Assembly (NCBI GenBank): GCA_964016885.1
Contig: OZ024758.1
Span: 40,032,485-40,096,484 of the forward strand
Direction: 5' to 3'
DNA: 64,000 nt
From: Eledone cirrhosa
Taxonomy: Eukaryota > Mollusca > Cephalopoda > Octopoda > Eledonidae
In this document: positions 36,801 through 49,000 of the stretch, piece after piece
Position numbering within the stretch: the stretch's first letter is position 1
How the letters are laid out: every line of letters starts with the position of its first letter
Position numbers and translations under genes: made by a program
Notes under the pieces: generated by a model
Database searches by the model: none
Told to the model about the DNA's origin: nothing
Seen by the model: the letters and a program-made list of their open reading frames with translations, nothing else

Positions 36801-37880
36801 AGCTTAGCTTAGGATAGCTTAGGATAGCTTAGCTTATGATAGCTTAGCTTAGGATAGCTTAGGATAGCTTAGCTTAGGATAGCTTAGCTTAGGATAGCTT
36901 AGGATAGCTTAGCTTAGCTTAGCTTAGGATAGCTTAGCTTAGCTTAGGATAGCTTAGCTTCGCTTAGCTTAGCTTAGGATAGCTTAGCTTAGCTTAGCTT
37001 AGGATAGCTTAGCTTAGCTTAGCTTAGGATAGCTTAGGATAGCTTAGCTTAGGATAGCTTAGGATAGCTTAGCTTAGGATAGCTTAGGATAGCTTAGCTT
37101 AGCTTAGCTTAGGATAGCTTAGCTTAGCTTAGCTTAGGTAGCTTAGCTTAGCTTAGCTTAGGATAGCTTAGGATAGCTTAGCTTAGGATAGCTTAGCTTA
37201 GCTTAGGATAGCTTAGCTTAGCTTAGCTTAGGATAGCTTAGCTTAGCTTAGCTTAGGATAGCTTAGCTTAGCTTAGGATAGCTTAGCTTAGCTTAGGATA
37301 GCTTAGCTTAGCTTAGGATAGCTTAGCTTAGCTTAGCTTAGCTTAGGAGAGCTTAGCTTAGCTTAGCTTAGGATAGCTTAGCTTAGCTTAGCTTAGGATA
37401 GCTTAGCTTAGCTTAGGATAGCTTAGCTTAGCTTAGCTTATCTTAGCTTAGGATAGCTTAGCTTAGCTTAGCTTAGGATAGCTTAGCTTAGCTTAGCTTA
37501 GGATAGCTTAGGATAGCTTAGCTTAGGATAGCTTAGGATAGCTTACCTTAGGATAGCTTAGCTTAGGATAGCTTAGCTTAGGATAGCTTAGGATAGCTTA
37601 GCTTAGCTTAGCTTAGGATAACTTAGCTTAGCTTAGCTTAGGATAGCTTAGCTTAGCTTAGCTTAGGATAGCTTAGCTTAGCTTAGGATAGCTTAGCTTA
37701 GCTTAGCTTAGGATAGCTTAGCTTAGCTTAGCTTAGGATAGCTTAGCTTAGGATAGCTTAGCTTAGGATAGCTTAGCTTAGGATAGCTTAGGATAGCTTA
37801 GCTTAGGATAGCTTAGGATAGCTTAGCTTCGGATAGCTTAGCTTAGCTAAGGATTGCTTAGCTTAGGATAGCTTAGGATA
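33900..37880 (+). repeat. Three-copy block with offsets of 2013 and 1448 bp
   Basis: Landmarks come in threes. TCTTA lies at 33980, 35993 and 37441. CCTTA lies at 34084, 36097 and 37545. AACTTA lies at 34159, 36172 and 37620. In every case the first gap is 2013 bp and the second 1448 bp. Other pairs at 1448 bp are GTTTA at 34945 and 36393, GCCTA joined to a 4-bp GGTA unit at 35311 and 36759, and a second GGTA unit at 35689 and 37137. The GGTA units explain why 1448 is not a multiple of 5: each copy carries two units that lost one base. The longer first gap means about 565 bp is missing from, or was inserted in, one copy. Confidence 0.88.
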
Positions 37881-40800
37881 GCTTAGCTTAGCTTAGCTTA
37901 GGATAGCTTAGCTTAGCTTAGGATAGCTTATCTTAGCTTAGGATAGCTTAGCCTAGCTTAGGATAGCTTAGCTTAGCTTAGGATAGCTTAGCTTAGCTTA
38001 GCTTAGGATAGCTTAGCTTAGCTTAGCTTAGGATAGCTTAGCTTAGCTTAGCTTAGGATAGCTTAGCTTAGCTTAGCTTAGGATAGCTTAGCTTAGCTTA
38101 GCTTAGGAGAGCTTAGCTTAGCTTAGCTTAGGATAGCTTAGCTTAGCTTAGGATAGCTTAGCTTAGCTTAGCTTAGGATAGCTTAGCTTAGCTTAGCTTA
38201 GGATAGCTTAGCTTAGCTTAGCTTAGCTTAGGATAGCTTAGCTTAGCTTAGCTTAGCTTAGGATAGCTTAGCTTAGCTTAGGATAGCTTAGCTTAGCTTA
38301 GCTTAGGATAGCTTAGCTTAGCTTAGGATAGCTTAGCTTAGCTTAGCTTAGGATAGCTTAGCTTAGCTTAGCTTAGGTAGCTTAGCTTAGCTTAGCTTAG
38401 CTTAGGATAGTTTAGCTTAGCTTAGCTTAGCTTAGGATAGCTTAGCTTAGCTTAGGATAGCTTAGGATAGCTTAGCTTAGGATAGCTTAGGATAGCTTAG
38501 CTTAGGATAGCTTAGCTTAGGATAGCTTAGCTTAGGATAGCTTAGGATAGCTTAGCTTAGCTTAGCTTAGGATAGCTTAGCTTAGCTTAGCTTAGGATAG
38601 CTTAGCTTAGCTTAGGATAGCTTAGCTTAGCTTAGCTTAGGATAGCTTAGCTTAGCTTAGCTTAGGATAGCTTAGCTTAGGATAGCTTAGCTTAGGATAG
38701 CTTAGCTTAAGTTAGCTTAGCTTAGCTTAGGATAGCTTAGGATAGCTTAGCTTAGGATAGCTTAGATTAGCTTAGCTTAGGATAGCTTAGCATAGCTTAG
38801 CTTAGGATAGCTTAGCTTAGCTTAGCTTAGGATAGCTTAGCTTAGGATAGCTTAGCTTAGGATAGCTTAGCTTAAGTCAGCTTAGCTTAGCTTAGCTTAG
38901 GATAGCTTAGGATAGCTTAGCTTAGGATAGCTTAGCTTAGCTTAGCTTAGGATAGCTTAGCTTAGCTTAGCTTAGGATAGCTTAGCTTAGCTTAGCTTAG
39001 GATAGCTTAGCTTAGGATAGCTTAGGATAGCTTAGCTTAGCTTAGCTTACGATAGCTTAGCTTAGGATAGCTTAGGATAGCTTAGCTTAGCTTAGGATAG
39101 CTTAGCTTAGCTTAGGATAGCTTAGCTTAGCTTAGCTTAGGATAGCTTAGCTTAGCTTAGCTTAGGATAGCTTAGCTTAGCTTAGCTTAGGATAGCTTAG
39201 CTTAGCTTAGGATAGCTTAGCTTAGCTTAGCTTAGGATAGCTTAGCTTAGCTTAGCTGAGGATAGCTTAGCTTAGCTTAGCTTAGCTTAGGATAGCTTAG
39301 CTTAGCTTAGGATAGCTTATCTTAGCTTAGCTTAGGATAGCTTAACTTAGGATAGCTTAGCTTAGCTTAGGATAGCTTAACTTAGGATAGCTTAGCTTAG
39401 CTTAGGATAGCTTAACTTATCTTAGCTTAGGATAGCTTAGCTTAGCTTAGGATAGCTTAGCTTAGCTTAGCTTAGGATAGCTTAGCTTAGCTTAGCTTAG
39501 GATAGCTTAGCTTAGCTTAGGATAGCTTAGCTTAGCTTAGCTTAGGATAGCTTAGCTTAGCTTAGCTTAGGATAGCTTAGCTTAGCTTAGCTTAGGATAG
39601 CTTAGCTTAGGATAGCTTAGCTTAGGATAGCTTAGCTTAGGTTAGCTTAGCTTAGCTTAGCTTAGGATAGCTTAGGATAGCTTAGCTTAGGATAGCTTAG
39701 CTTAGCTTAGCTTAGGATAGCTTAGCTTAGTTTAGCTTAGGATAGCTTAGCTTAGCTTAGCTTAGGATAGCTTAGGATAGCTTAGCTTAGGATAGCTTAG
39801 GATAGCTTAGCTTCGGATAGCTTAGCTTAGCTAAGGATTGCTTAGCTTAGGATAGCTTAGGATAGCTTAGCTTAGCTTAGCTTAGGATAGCTTAGCTTAG
39901 CTTAGGATAGCTTATCTTAGCTTAGGATAGCTTAGCCTAGCTTAGGATAGCTTAGCTTAGCTTAGGATAGCTTAGCTTAGCTTAGCTTAGGATAGCTTAG
40001 CTTAGCTTAGCTTAGGATAGCTTAGCTTAGCTTAGCTTAGGATAGCTTAGCTTAGCTTAGCTTAGGATAGCTTAGCTTAGCTTAGCTTAGGAGAGCTTAG
40101 CTTAGCTTAGCTTAGGATAGCTTAGCTTAGCTTAGGATAGCTTAGCTTAGCTTAGCTTAGGATAGCTTAGCTTAGCTTAGCTTAGGATAGCTTAGCTTAG
40201 CTTAGCTTAGCTTAGGATAGCTTAGCTTAGCTTAGCTTAGCTTAGGATAGCTTAGCTTAGCTTAGGATAGCTTAGCTTAGCTTAGCTTAGGATAGCTTAG
40301 CTTAGCTTAGGATAGCTTAGCTTAGCTTAGCTTAGGATAGCTTAGCTTAGCTTAGCTTAGGTAGCTTAGCTTAGCTTAGCTTAGCTTAGGATAGTTTAGC
40401 TTAGCTTAGCTTAGCTTAGGATAGCTTAGCTTAGCTTAGGATAGCTTAGGATAGCTTAGCTTAGGATAGCTTAGGATAGCTTAGCTTAGGATAGCTTAGC
40501 TTAGGATAGCTTAGCTTAGGATAGCTTAGGATAGCTTAGCTTAGCTTAGCTTAGGATAGCTTAGCTTAGCTTAGCTTAGGATAGCTTAGCTTAGCTTAGG
40601 ATAGCTTAGCTTAGCTTAGCTTAGGATAGCTTAGCTTAGCTTAGCTTAGGATAGCTTAGCTTAGGATAGCTTAGCTTAGGATAGCTTAGCTTAAGTTAGC
40701 TTAGCTTAGCTTAGGATAGCTTAGGATAGCTTAGCTTAGGATAGCTTAGATTAGCTTAGCTTAGGATAGCTTAGCATAGCTTAGCTTAGGATAGCTTAGC

Positions 40801-41740
40801 TTAGCTTAGCTTAGGATAGCTTAGCTTAGGATAGCTTAGCTTAGGATAGCTTAGCTTAAGTCAGCTTAGCTTAGCTTAGCTTAGGATAGCTTAGGATAGC
40901 TTAGCTTAGGATAGCTTAGCTTAGCTTAGCTTAGGATAGCTTAGCTTAGCTTAGCTTAGGATAGCTTAGCTTAGCTTAGCTTAGGATAGCTTAGCTTAGG
41001 ATAGCTTACGATAGCTTAGCTTAGGATAGCTTAGGATAGCTTAGCTTAGCTTAGGATAGCTTAGCTTAGCTTAGGATAGCTTAGCTTAGCTTAGCTTAGG
41101 ATAGCTTAGCTTAGCTTAGCTTAGGATAGCTTAGCTTAGCTTAGCTTAGGATAGCTTAGCTTAGCTTAGGATAGCTTAGCTTAGCTTAGCTTAGGATAGC
41201 TTAGCTTAGCTTAGCTGAGGATAGCTTAGCTTAGCTTAGCTTAGCTTAGGATAGCTTAGCTTAGCTTAGGATAGCTTATCTTAGCTTAGCTTAGGATAGC
41301 TTAACTTAGGATAGCTTAGCTTAGCTTAGGATAGCTTAACTTAGGATAGCTTAGCTTAGCTTAGGATAGCTTAACTTATCTTAGCTTAGGATAGCTTAGC
41401 TTAGCTTAGGATAGCTTAGCTTAGCTTAGCTTAGGATAGCTTAGCTTAGCTTAGCTTAGGATAGCTTAGCTTAGCTTAGGATAGCTTAGCTTAGCTTAGC
41501 TTAGGATAGCTTAGCTTAGCTTAGCTTAGGATAGCTTAGCTTAGCTTAGCTTAGGATAGCTTAGCTTAGGATAGCTTAGCTTAGGATAGCTTAGCTTAGG
41601 TTAGCTTAGCTTAGCTTAGCTTAGGATAGCTTAGGATAGCTTAGCTTAGGATAGCTTAGCTTAGCTTAGCTTAGGATAGCTTAGCTTAGTTTAGCTTAGG
41701 ATAGCTTAGCTTAGCTTAGCTTAGGATAGCTTAGCTTAGG
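37816..41740 (+). repeat. Two tandem copies of 1984 bp (1959 after a 25-bp loss)
   Basis: TTCGG followed by an AAGGATTGC variant lies at 37830 and 39814. AAGTTA at 38709 and 40693, AAGTCA at 38874 and 40858, and GTTTA at 38410 and 40394 are all 1984 bp apart. CTGAG at 39258 and 41217, and GTTTA at 39730 and 41689, are 1959 bp apart. Exactly 25 bp (five pentamers) separate the two regimes, near 39.04 and 41.0 kb where a GCTTACGATA variant sits. Each copy carries a 4-bp GGTA unit (38377, 40360), which accounts for the non-multiple of 5. The same TTCGG/AAGGATTGC pair occurs at 34369, 3461 bp earlier (2013 + 1448). Confidence 0.88.
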
Positions 41741-42539
41741 ATAGCTTAGGATTGCTTAGCTTAGCTTAGCTTAGGATAGCTTAGCTTAGCTTAGCTTAGG
41801 ATAGCTTAGCTTAGCTTAGGATAGCTTAGCTTAGCTTAGCTTAGGATAGCTTAGCTTAGCTTAGGATAGCTTAGCTTAGCTTAGCTTAGGATAGCTTAGG
41901 ATAGCTTAGGATAGCTTAGCTTAGCTTAGCTTAGGATAGCTTAGCTTAGCTTAGGATAGCTTAGCTTAGCTTAGCTTAGGATAGCTTAGCTTAGCTTAGG
42001 ATAGCTTAGCTTAGCTTAGCTTAGGATAGCTTAGCTTAGCTTAGCTTAGGATAGCTTAGCTTAGCTTAGCTTAGGATAGCTTAGCTTAGCTTAGCTTAGG
42101 ATAGATTAGCTTAGCTTAGGATAGCTTAGCTTAGCTTAGGATAGCTTAGTTTAGCTTAGCTTAGGAGAGCTTAGCTTAGGATAGCTTAGGAAAGCTTAGC
42201 TTAGCTTAGCTTAGGATAGCTTAGCTTAGCTTAGCTTAGGATAGCTTAGCTTAGCTTAGGATAGTTTAGCTTAGCTTAGCTTAGGATAGCTTAGCTTAGC
42301 TTAGCTTAGGATAGCTTAGCTTAGCTTAGCTTAGGATAGCTTAGCTTAGCTTAGGATAGCTTAGCTTAACTTAGCTTAGGATAGCTTAGCTTAGCTTAGG
42401 ATAGCTTAGCTTAGATTAGCTTAGGATAGCTTAGCTTAGCTTAGCTTAGGATAGCTTAGCTTAGGATAGCTTAGCTTAGCTTAGCTTAGGATAGCTTAGC
42501 TTAGCTTAGCTTAGGATAGCTTAGCTTAGCTTAGCTTAG

Positions 42540-44700
42540 GATAGCTTAGCTTAGCTTAGCTTAGTATAGCTTAGCTTAGCTTAGCTTAGTATAGCTTAGC
42601 TTAGCTTAGCTTAGGATAGCTTAGCTTAGCTTAGCTTAGGATAGCTTAGCTTAGCTTAGCTTAGGATAGCTTAGCTTAGCTTAGCTTAGGATAGCTTAGC
42701 TTAGCTTGGCTTAGGATAGCTTAGCTTAGCTTGGCTTAGGATAGCTTAGCTTAGCTTAGCTTAGGATAGCTTAGCTTAGCTTAGCTTAGGATAGCTTAGC
42801 TTAGCTTAGCTTAGGATAGCTTAGCTTAGCTTAGCTTAGGATAGCTTAGCTTAGTTTAGGATAGCTTAGCTTAGCTTAGCTTAGGATAGCTTAGGATAGC
42901 TTAGCTTAGGATAGCTTAGGATAGCTTAGCTTAGGATAGCTTAGGATAGCTTAGGTTAGGATAGCTTAGCTTAGGATAGCTTAGTATAGCTTAGCTTAGG
43001 ATAGCTTAGGATAGCTTAGCTTAGGATAGCTTAGGATAGCTTAGCTTAGGATAGCTTAGCTTAGGATAGCTTAGGAAAGCTTAGCTTAGCTTAGCTTAGG
43101 ATAGCTTAGCTTAGCTTAGCTTAGGATAGCTTAGCTTAGCTTAGCTTAGGATAGCTTAGGATAGCTTAGGATAGCTTAGCTTAGGATAGCTTAGCTTAGG
43201 AGAGCTTAGCTTAGGATAGCTTAGGATAGCTTAGCTTAGGATAGCTTAGGATAGCTTAGCTTAGGATAGCTTAGCTTAGGATAGCTTAGGATAGCTTAGC
43301 TTAGCTTAGCTTAGGATAGCTTAGCTTAGCTTAGCTTAGGATAGCTTAGCTTAGCTTAGCTTAGCTTAGGATAGCTTAGCTTAGCTTAGCTTAGGATAGC
43401 TTAGGATAGCTTAGCTTAGGATAGCTTAGGATAGCTTAGCTTAGGATAGCTTAGGATAGCTTAGCTTAGGATAGCTTAGGATAGCTTAGCTTAGGATAGC
43501 TTAGCTTAGGATAGCTTAGCTTAGCTTAGCTTAGGATAGCTTAGCTTAGCTTAGCTTAGGATAGCTTAGCTTAGCTTAGCTTAGAATAGCTTAGCTTAGG
43601 ATAGCTTAGCTTAGGATAGCTTAGCTTAGGATAGCTTAGGATAGCTTAGCTTAGGATAGCTTAGGATAGCTTAGCTTAGGATAGCTTAGCTTAGCTTAGC
43701 TTAGGATAGCTTAGCTTAGCTTAGGATAGCTTAGCTTAGCTTAGCTTAGGATAGCTTAGCTTAGGATAGCTTAGGAAAGCTTAGCTTAGCTTAGCTTAAG
43801 ATAGCTTAGCTTAGCTTAGCTTAGGATAGCTTAGCTTAGCTTAGGATAGTTTAGCTTAGCTTAGCTTAGGATAGCTTAGCTTAGCTTAGCTTAGGATAGC
43901 TTAGCTTAGCTTAGCTTAGGATAGCTTAGCTTAGCTTAGGATAGCTTAGCTTAGCTTAGCTTAGGATAGCTTAGCTTAGCTTAGGATAGCTTAGCTTAGC
44001 TTAGCTTAGGATAGCTTAGCTTAGCTTAGCTTAGGATAGCTTAGCTTAGGATAGCTTAGCTTAGCTTAGCTTAGGATAGCTTAGCTTAGCTTAGCTTAGG
44101 ATAGCTTAGCTTAGCTTAGCTTAGGATAGCTTAGCTTAGCTTAGCTTAGTATAGCTTAGCTTAGCTTAGCTTAGGCTAGCTTAGCTTAGCTTAGCTTAGG
44201 ATAGCTTAGCTTAGCTTAGCTTAGGATAGCTTAGCTTAGCTTAGCTTAGGATAGCTTAGCTTAGCTTAGCTTAGGATAGCTTAGCTTAGCTTGGCTTAGG
44301 ATAGCTTAGCTTAGCTTGGCTTAGGATAGCTTAGCTTAGCTTAGCTTAGGATAGCTTAGCTTAGCTTAGCTTAGGATAGCTTAGCTTAGCTTAGCTTAGG
44401 ATAGCTTAGCTTAGCTTAGCTTAGGATAGCTTAGCTTAGTTTAGGATAGCTTAGCTTAGCTTAGCTTAGGATAGCTTAGGATAGCTTAGCTTAGGATAGC
44501 TTAGGATAGCTTAGCTTAGGATAGCTTAGGATAGCTTAGGTTAGGATAGCTTAGCTTAGGATAGCTTAGGATAGCTTAGCTTAGGATAGCTTAGGATAGC
44601 TTAGCTTAGGATAGCTTAGGATAGCTTAGCTTAGGATAGCTTAGCTTAGGATAGCTTAGGAAAGCTTAGCTTAGCTTAGCTTAGGATAGCTTAGCTTAGC
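42540..44700 (+). repeat. Duplication with 1585-bp offset
   Basis: GTATA at 42564 matches 44149, and a second GTATA at 42589 matches GGCTA at 44174; both are 1585 bp apart. GCTTG-GCTTA variants at 42718 and 42733 match 44293 and 44318. GGTTA-GGATA near 42954 matches 44539. GGAAA follows in both. Near 44831 the second copy ends at a 3-base loss that joins TTA directly to TAGCTTA, a unique junction in the window and a candidate breakpoint. Confidence 0.75.
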
Positions 44701-45419
44701 TTAGCTTAGGATAGCTTAGCTTAGCTTAGCTTAGGATAGCTTAGGATAGCTTAGCTTAGGATAGCTTAGGATAGCTTAGCTTAGGAAAGCTTAGCTTAGG
44801 AGAGCTTAGCTTAGGATAGCTTAGGATAGCTTATAGCTTAGGATAGCTTAGCTTAGGATAGCTTAGCTTAGGATAGCTTAGGATAGCTTAGCTTAGCTTA
44901 GCTTAGGATAGCTTAGCTTAGCTTAGCTTAGGATAGCTTAGCTTAGCTTAGCTTAGCTTAGGATAGCTTAGCTTAGCTTAGCTTAGGATAGCTTAGGATA
45001 GCTTAGCTTAGGATAGCTTAGGATAGCTTAGCTTAGGATAGCTTAGGATAGCTTAGCTTAGGATAGCTTAGGATAGCTTAGCTTAGGATAGCTTAGCTTA
45101 GGATAGCTTAGCTTAGCTTAGCTTAGGATAGCTTAGCTTAGGATAGCTTAGGATAGCTTAGCTTAGGATAGCTTAGCTTAGGATAGCTTAGGATAGCTTA
45201 GCTTAGCTTAGCTTAGGATAGCTTAGCTTAGCTTAGCTTAGGATAGCTTAGCTTAGCTTAGGATAGCTTAGCTTAGCTTAGCTTAGGATAGCTTAGCTTA
45301 GCTTAGCTTAGGATAGCTTAGCTTAGCTTAGGATAGCTTAGCTTAGCTTAGCTTAGGAAAGCTTAGCTTAGCTTAGCTTAGGATAGCGTAGCTTAGGATA
45401 GCTTAGCTTAGGATAGCTT

Positions 45420-48400
45420 AGCTTAGGTTAGCTTAGCTTAGCTTAGCTTAGGATAGCTTAGGATAGCTTAGCTTAGGATAGCTTAGCTTAGCTTAGCTTA
45501 GGATAGCTTAGCTTAGCTTAGCTTAGGATAGCTTAGCTTAGCTTAGCTTAGGATAGCTTAGCTTAGCTTAGGATAGCTTAGCTTAGCTTAGCTTAGGATA
45601 GCTTAGCTTAGCTTAGCTTAGGATAGCTTAGCTTAGCTTAGCTTAGGATAGCTTAGCTTAGGATAGCTTAGCTTAGGATAGCTTAGCTTAGGTTAGCTTA
45701 GCTTAGCTTAGCTTAGGATAGCTTAGGATAGCTTAGCTTAGGATAGCTTAGCTTAGCTTAGCTTAGGATAGCTTAGCTTAGTTTAGCTTAGGATAGCTTA
45801 GCTTAGCTTAGCTTAGGATAGCTTAGCTTAGGATAGCTTAGGATTGCTTAGCTTAGCTTAGCTTAGGATAGCTTAGCTTAGCTTAGCTTAGGATAGCTTA
45901 GCTTAGCTTAGGATAGCTTAGCTTAGCTTAGCTTAGGATAGCTTAGCTTAGCTTAGCTTAGGATAGCTTAGCTTAGCTTAGCTTAGGATAGCTTAGGATA
46001 GCTTAGGATAGCTTAGCTTAGCTTAGCTTAGGATAGCTTAGCTTAGCTTAGGATAGCTTAGCTTAGCTTAGCTTAGGATAGCTTAGCTTAGCTTAGGATA
46101 GCTTAGCTTAGCTTAGCTTAGGATAGCTTAGCTTAGCTTAGCTTAGGATAGCTTAGCTTAGCTTAGCTTAGGATAGCTTAGCTTAGCTTAGCTTAGGATA
46201 GATTAGCTTAGCTTAGGATAGCTTAGCTTAGCTTGGCTTAGGAAAGCTTAGCTTAGCTTAGGATAGCTTAGTTTAGCTTAGCTTAGGAGAGCTTAGCTTA
46301 GCTTAGCTTAGGATAGCTTAGCTTAGCTTAGCTTAGGATAGCTTAGCTTAGCTTAGCTTAGGTAGCTTAGCTTAGCTTAGCTTAGGATAGCTTAGCTTAG
46401 CTTAGCTTAGCTTAGGATAGCTTAGCTTAGCTTAGCTTAGGAGAGCTTAGCTTAGCTTAGCTTAGGATAGCTTAGGATAGCTTAGCTTAGGATAGCTTAG
46501 GATAGCTTACCTTAGGAGAGCTTAGCTTAGGATAGCTTAGCTTAGGATAGCTTAGGATAGCTTAGCTTAGGATAGCTTAGCTTAGGATAGCTTAGCTTAG
46601 GATAGCTTAGGATAGCTTAGCTTAGCTTAGCTTAGGATAGCTTAGCTTAGCTTAGCTTAGGATAGCTTAGCTTAGGTTAGCTTAGCTTAGCTTAGCTTAG
46701 CTTAGGATAGCTTAGCTTAGGATAGCTTAGGATAGCTTAGGTTAGGATAGCTTAGGATAGCTTAGCTTAGGAGAGCTTAGCTTAGGATAGCTTAGGATAG
46801 CTTAGCTTAGGATAGCTTAGGATAGCTTAGCTTAGGATAGCTTAGCTTAGGATAGCTTAGGATAGCTTAGCTTAGCTTAGGATAGCTTAGCTTAGCTTAG
46901 CTTAGGATAGCTTAGCTTAGCTTAGCTTAGGATAGCTTAGCTTAGCTTAGCTTAGGATAGCTTAGGATAGCTTAGCTTAGGATAGCTTAGGATAGCTTAG
47001 CTTAGGATAGCTTAGGATAGCTTAGGATAGCTTAGCTTAGCTTAGCTTAGGATAGCTTAGCTTAGCTTAGCTTAGGATAGCTTAGCTTAGCTTAGGATAG
47101 CTTAGCTTAGCTTAGGATAGCTTAGCTTAGCTTAGCTTAGGATAGCTTAGCTTACCTTAGCTTAGGACAGCTTAGCTTAGCTTAGCTTAGGATAGCTTAG
47201 CTTAGCTTAGGATAGCTTAGCTTAGCTTAGCTTAGGATAGCTTAGCTTAGCTTAGCTTAGGATAGCTTAGCTTAGGATAGCTTAGCTTAGGATAGCTTAG
47301 CTTAGGTTAGCTTAGCTTAGCTTAGCTTAGGATAGCTTAGGATAGCTTAGCTTAGGATAGCTTAGCTTAGCTTAGCTTAGGATAGCTTAGCTTAGCTTAG
47401 CTTAGGATAGCTTAGCTTAGCTTAGCTTAGGATAGCTTAGCTTAGCTTAGCTTAGGATAGCTTAGCTTAGGATAGCTTAGGATAGCTTAGCTTAGCTTAG
47501 CTTAGGGTAGCTTAGCTTAGCTTAGCTTAGGATAGCTTAGCTTAGCTTAGGATAGCTTAGCTTAGCTTAGCTTAGGATAGCTTAGCTTAGCTTAGCTTAG
47601 GATAGCTTAGCTTAGGATAGCTTAGGATAGCTTAGGATAGCTTAGGATAGCTTAGCTTAGCTTAGCTTAGGATAGCTTAGCTTAGCTTAGCTTAGGATAG
47701 CTTAGCTTAGCTTAGCTTAGGATAGCTTAGCTTAGCTTAGGATAGCTTAGCTTAGCTTAGCTTAGGATAGCTTAGCTTAGCTTAGCTTAGGATAGCTTAG
47801 CTTAGCTTAGTTTAGGATAGCTTAGCTTAGCTTAGGATAGCTTAGCTTAGCTTAGCTTAGGATAGCTTAGCTTAGGATAGCTTAGGATAGCTTAGCTTAG
47901 GATAGCTTAGCTTAGGATAGCTTAGGATAGCTTAGCTTAGCTTAGCTTAGGATAGCTTATCTTAGCTTAGCTTAGGATAGCTTAGCTTAGCTTAGGATAG
48001 CTTAGCTTAGCTTAGCTTAGGATAGCTTAGCTTAGCTTAGCTTAGGATAGCTTAGCTTAGCTTAGGATAGCTTAGCTTAGCTTAGCTTAGGATAGCTTAG
48101 CTTAGCTTAGCTTAGGATAGCTTAGCTTAGCTTAGCTTAGGATAGCTTAGCTTAGGATAGCTTAGCTTAGGATAGCTTAGCTTAGGTTAGCTTAGCTTAG
48201 CTTAGCTTAGGATAGCTTAGGATAGCTTAGCTTAGGATAGCTTAGCTTAGCTTAGCTTAGGATAGCTTAGCTTAGCTTAGCTTAGGATAGCTTAGCTTAG
48301 GATAGCTTAGGATTGCTTAGCTTAGCTTAGCTTAGGATAGCTTAGCTTAGCTTAGCTTAGGATAGCTTAGCTTAGCTTAGGATAGCTTAGCTTAGCTTAG

Positions 48401-49000
48401 CTTAGGATAGCTTAGCTTAGCTTAGCTTAGGATAGCTTAGCTTAGCTTAGCTTAGGATAGCTTAGCTTAGCTTAGGATAGCTTAGCTTAGCTTAGCTTAG
48501 GATAGCTTAGCTTAGCTTAGGATAGCTTAGCTTAGCTTAGCTTAGGATAGCTTAGCTTAGCTTAGCTTAGGATAGCTTAGCTTAGCTTAGCTTAGGATAG
48601 CTTAGCTTAGCTTAGCTTAGGATAGCTTAGCTTAGCTTAGCTTAGGATAGATTAGCTTAGCTTAGGATAGCTTAGCTTAGCTTAGCTTAGGAAAGCTTAG
48701 CTTAGCTTAGGATAGCTTAGCTTAGCTTAGCTTAGGAGAGCTTAGCTTAGCTTAGCTTAGGATAGCTTAGCTTAGCTTAGCTTAGTATAGCTTAGCTTAG
48801 CTTAGGTAGCTTAGCTTAGCTTAGCTTAGGATAGCTTAGCTTAGCTTAGCTTAGCTTAGGATAGCTTAGCTTAGCTTAGCTTAGGAGAGCTTAGCTTAGC
48901 TTAGCTTAGGATAGCTTAGGATAGCTTAGCTTAGGATAGCTTAGGATAGCTTACCTTAGGAGAGCTTAGCTTAGGATAGCTTAGCTTAGGATAGCTTAGG
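45420..49000 (+). repeat. Duplication with offset of about 2.45 kb
   Basis: GGATTGC at 45843 and 48312 are 2469 bp apart. The 4-bp GGTA unit at 46361 and 48805, and CCTTA-GGAGA at 46509 and 48953, are 2444 bp apart, again a 25-bp step. GATTA followed by GGAAA lies between the landmarks in both copies (near 46200 and 48650). A GGTTA unit precedes in both (45691 and 48185). Relatives of the same landmark series recur at 54-64 kb, so this looks like the family that fills the right third of the window. Confidence 0.8.
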
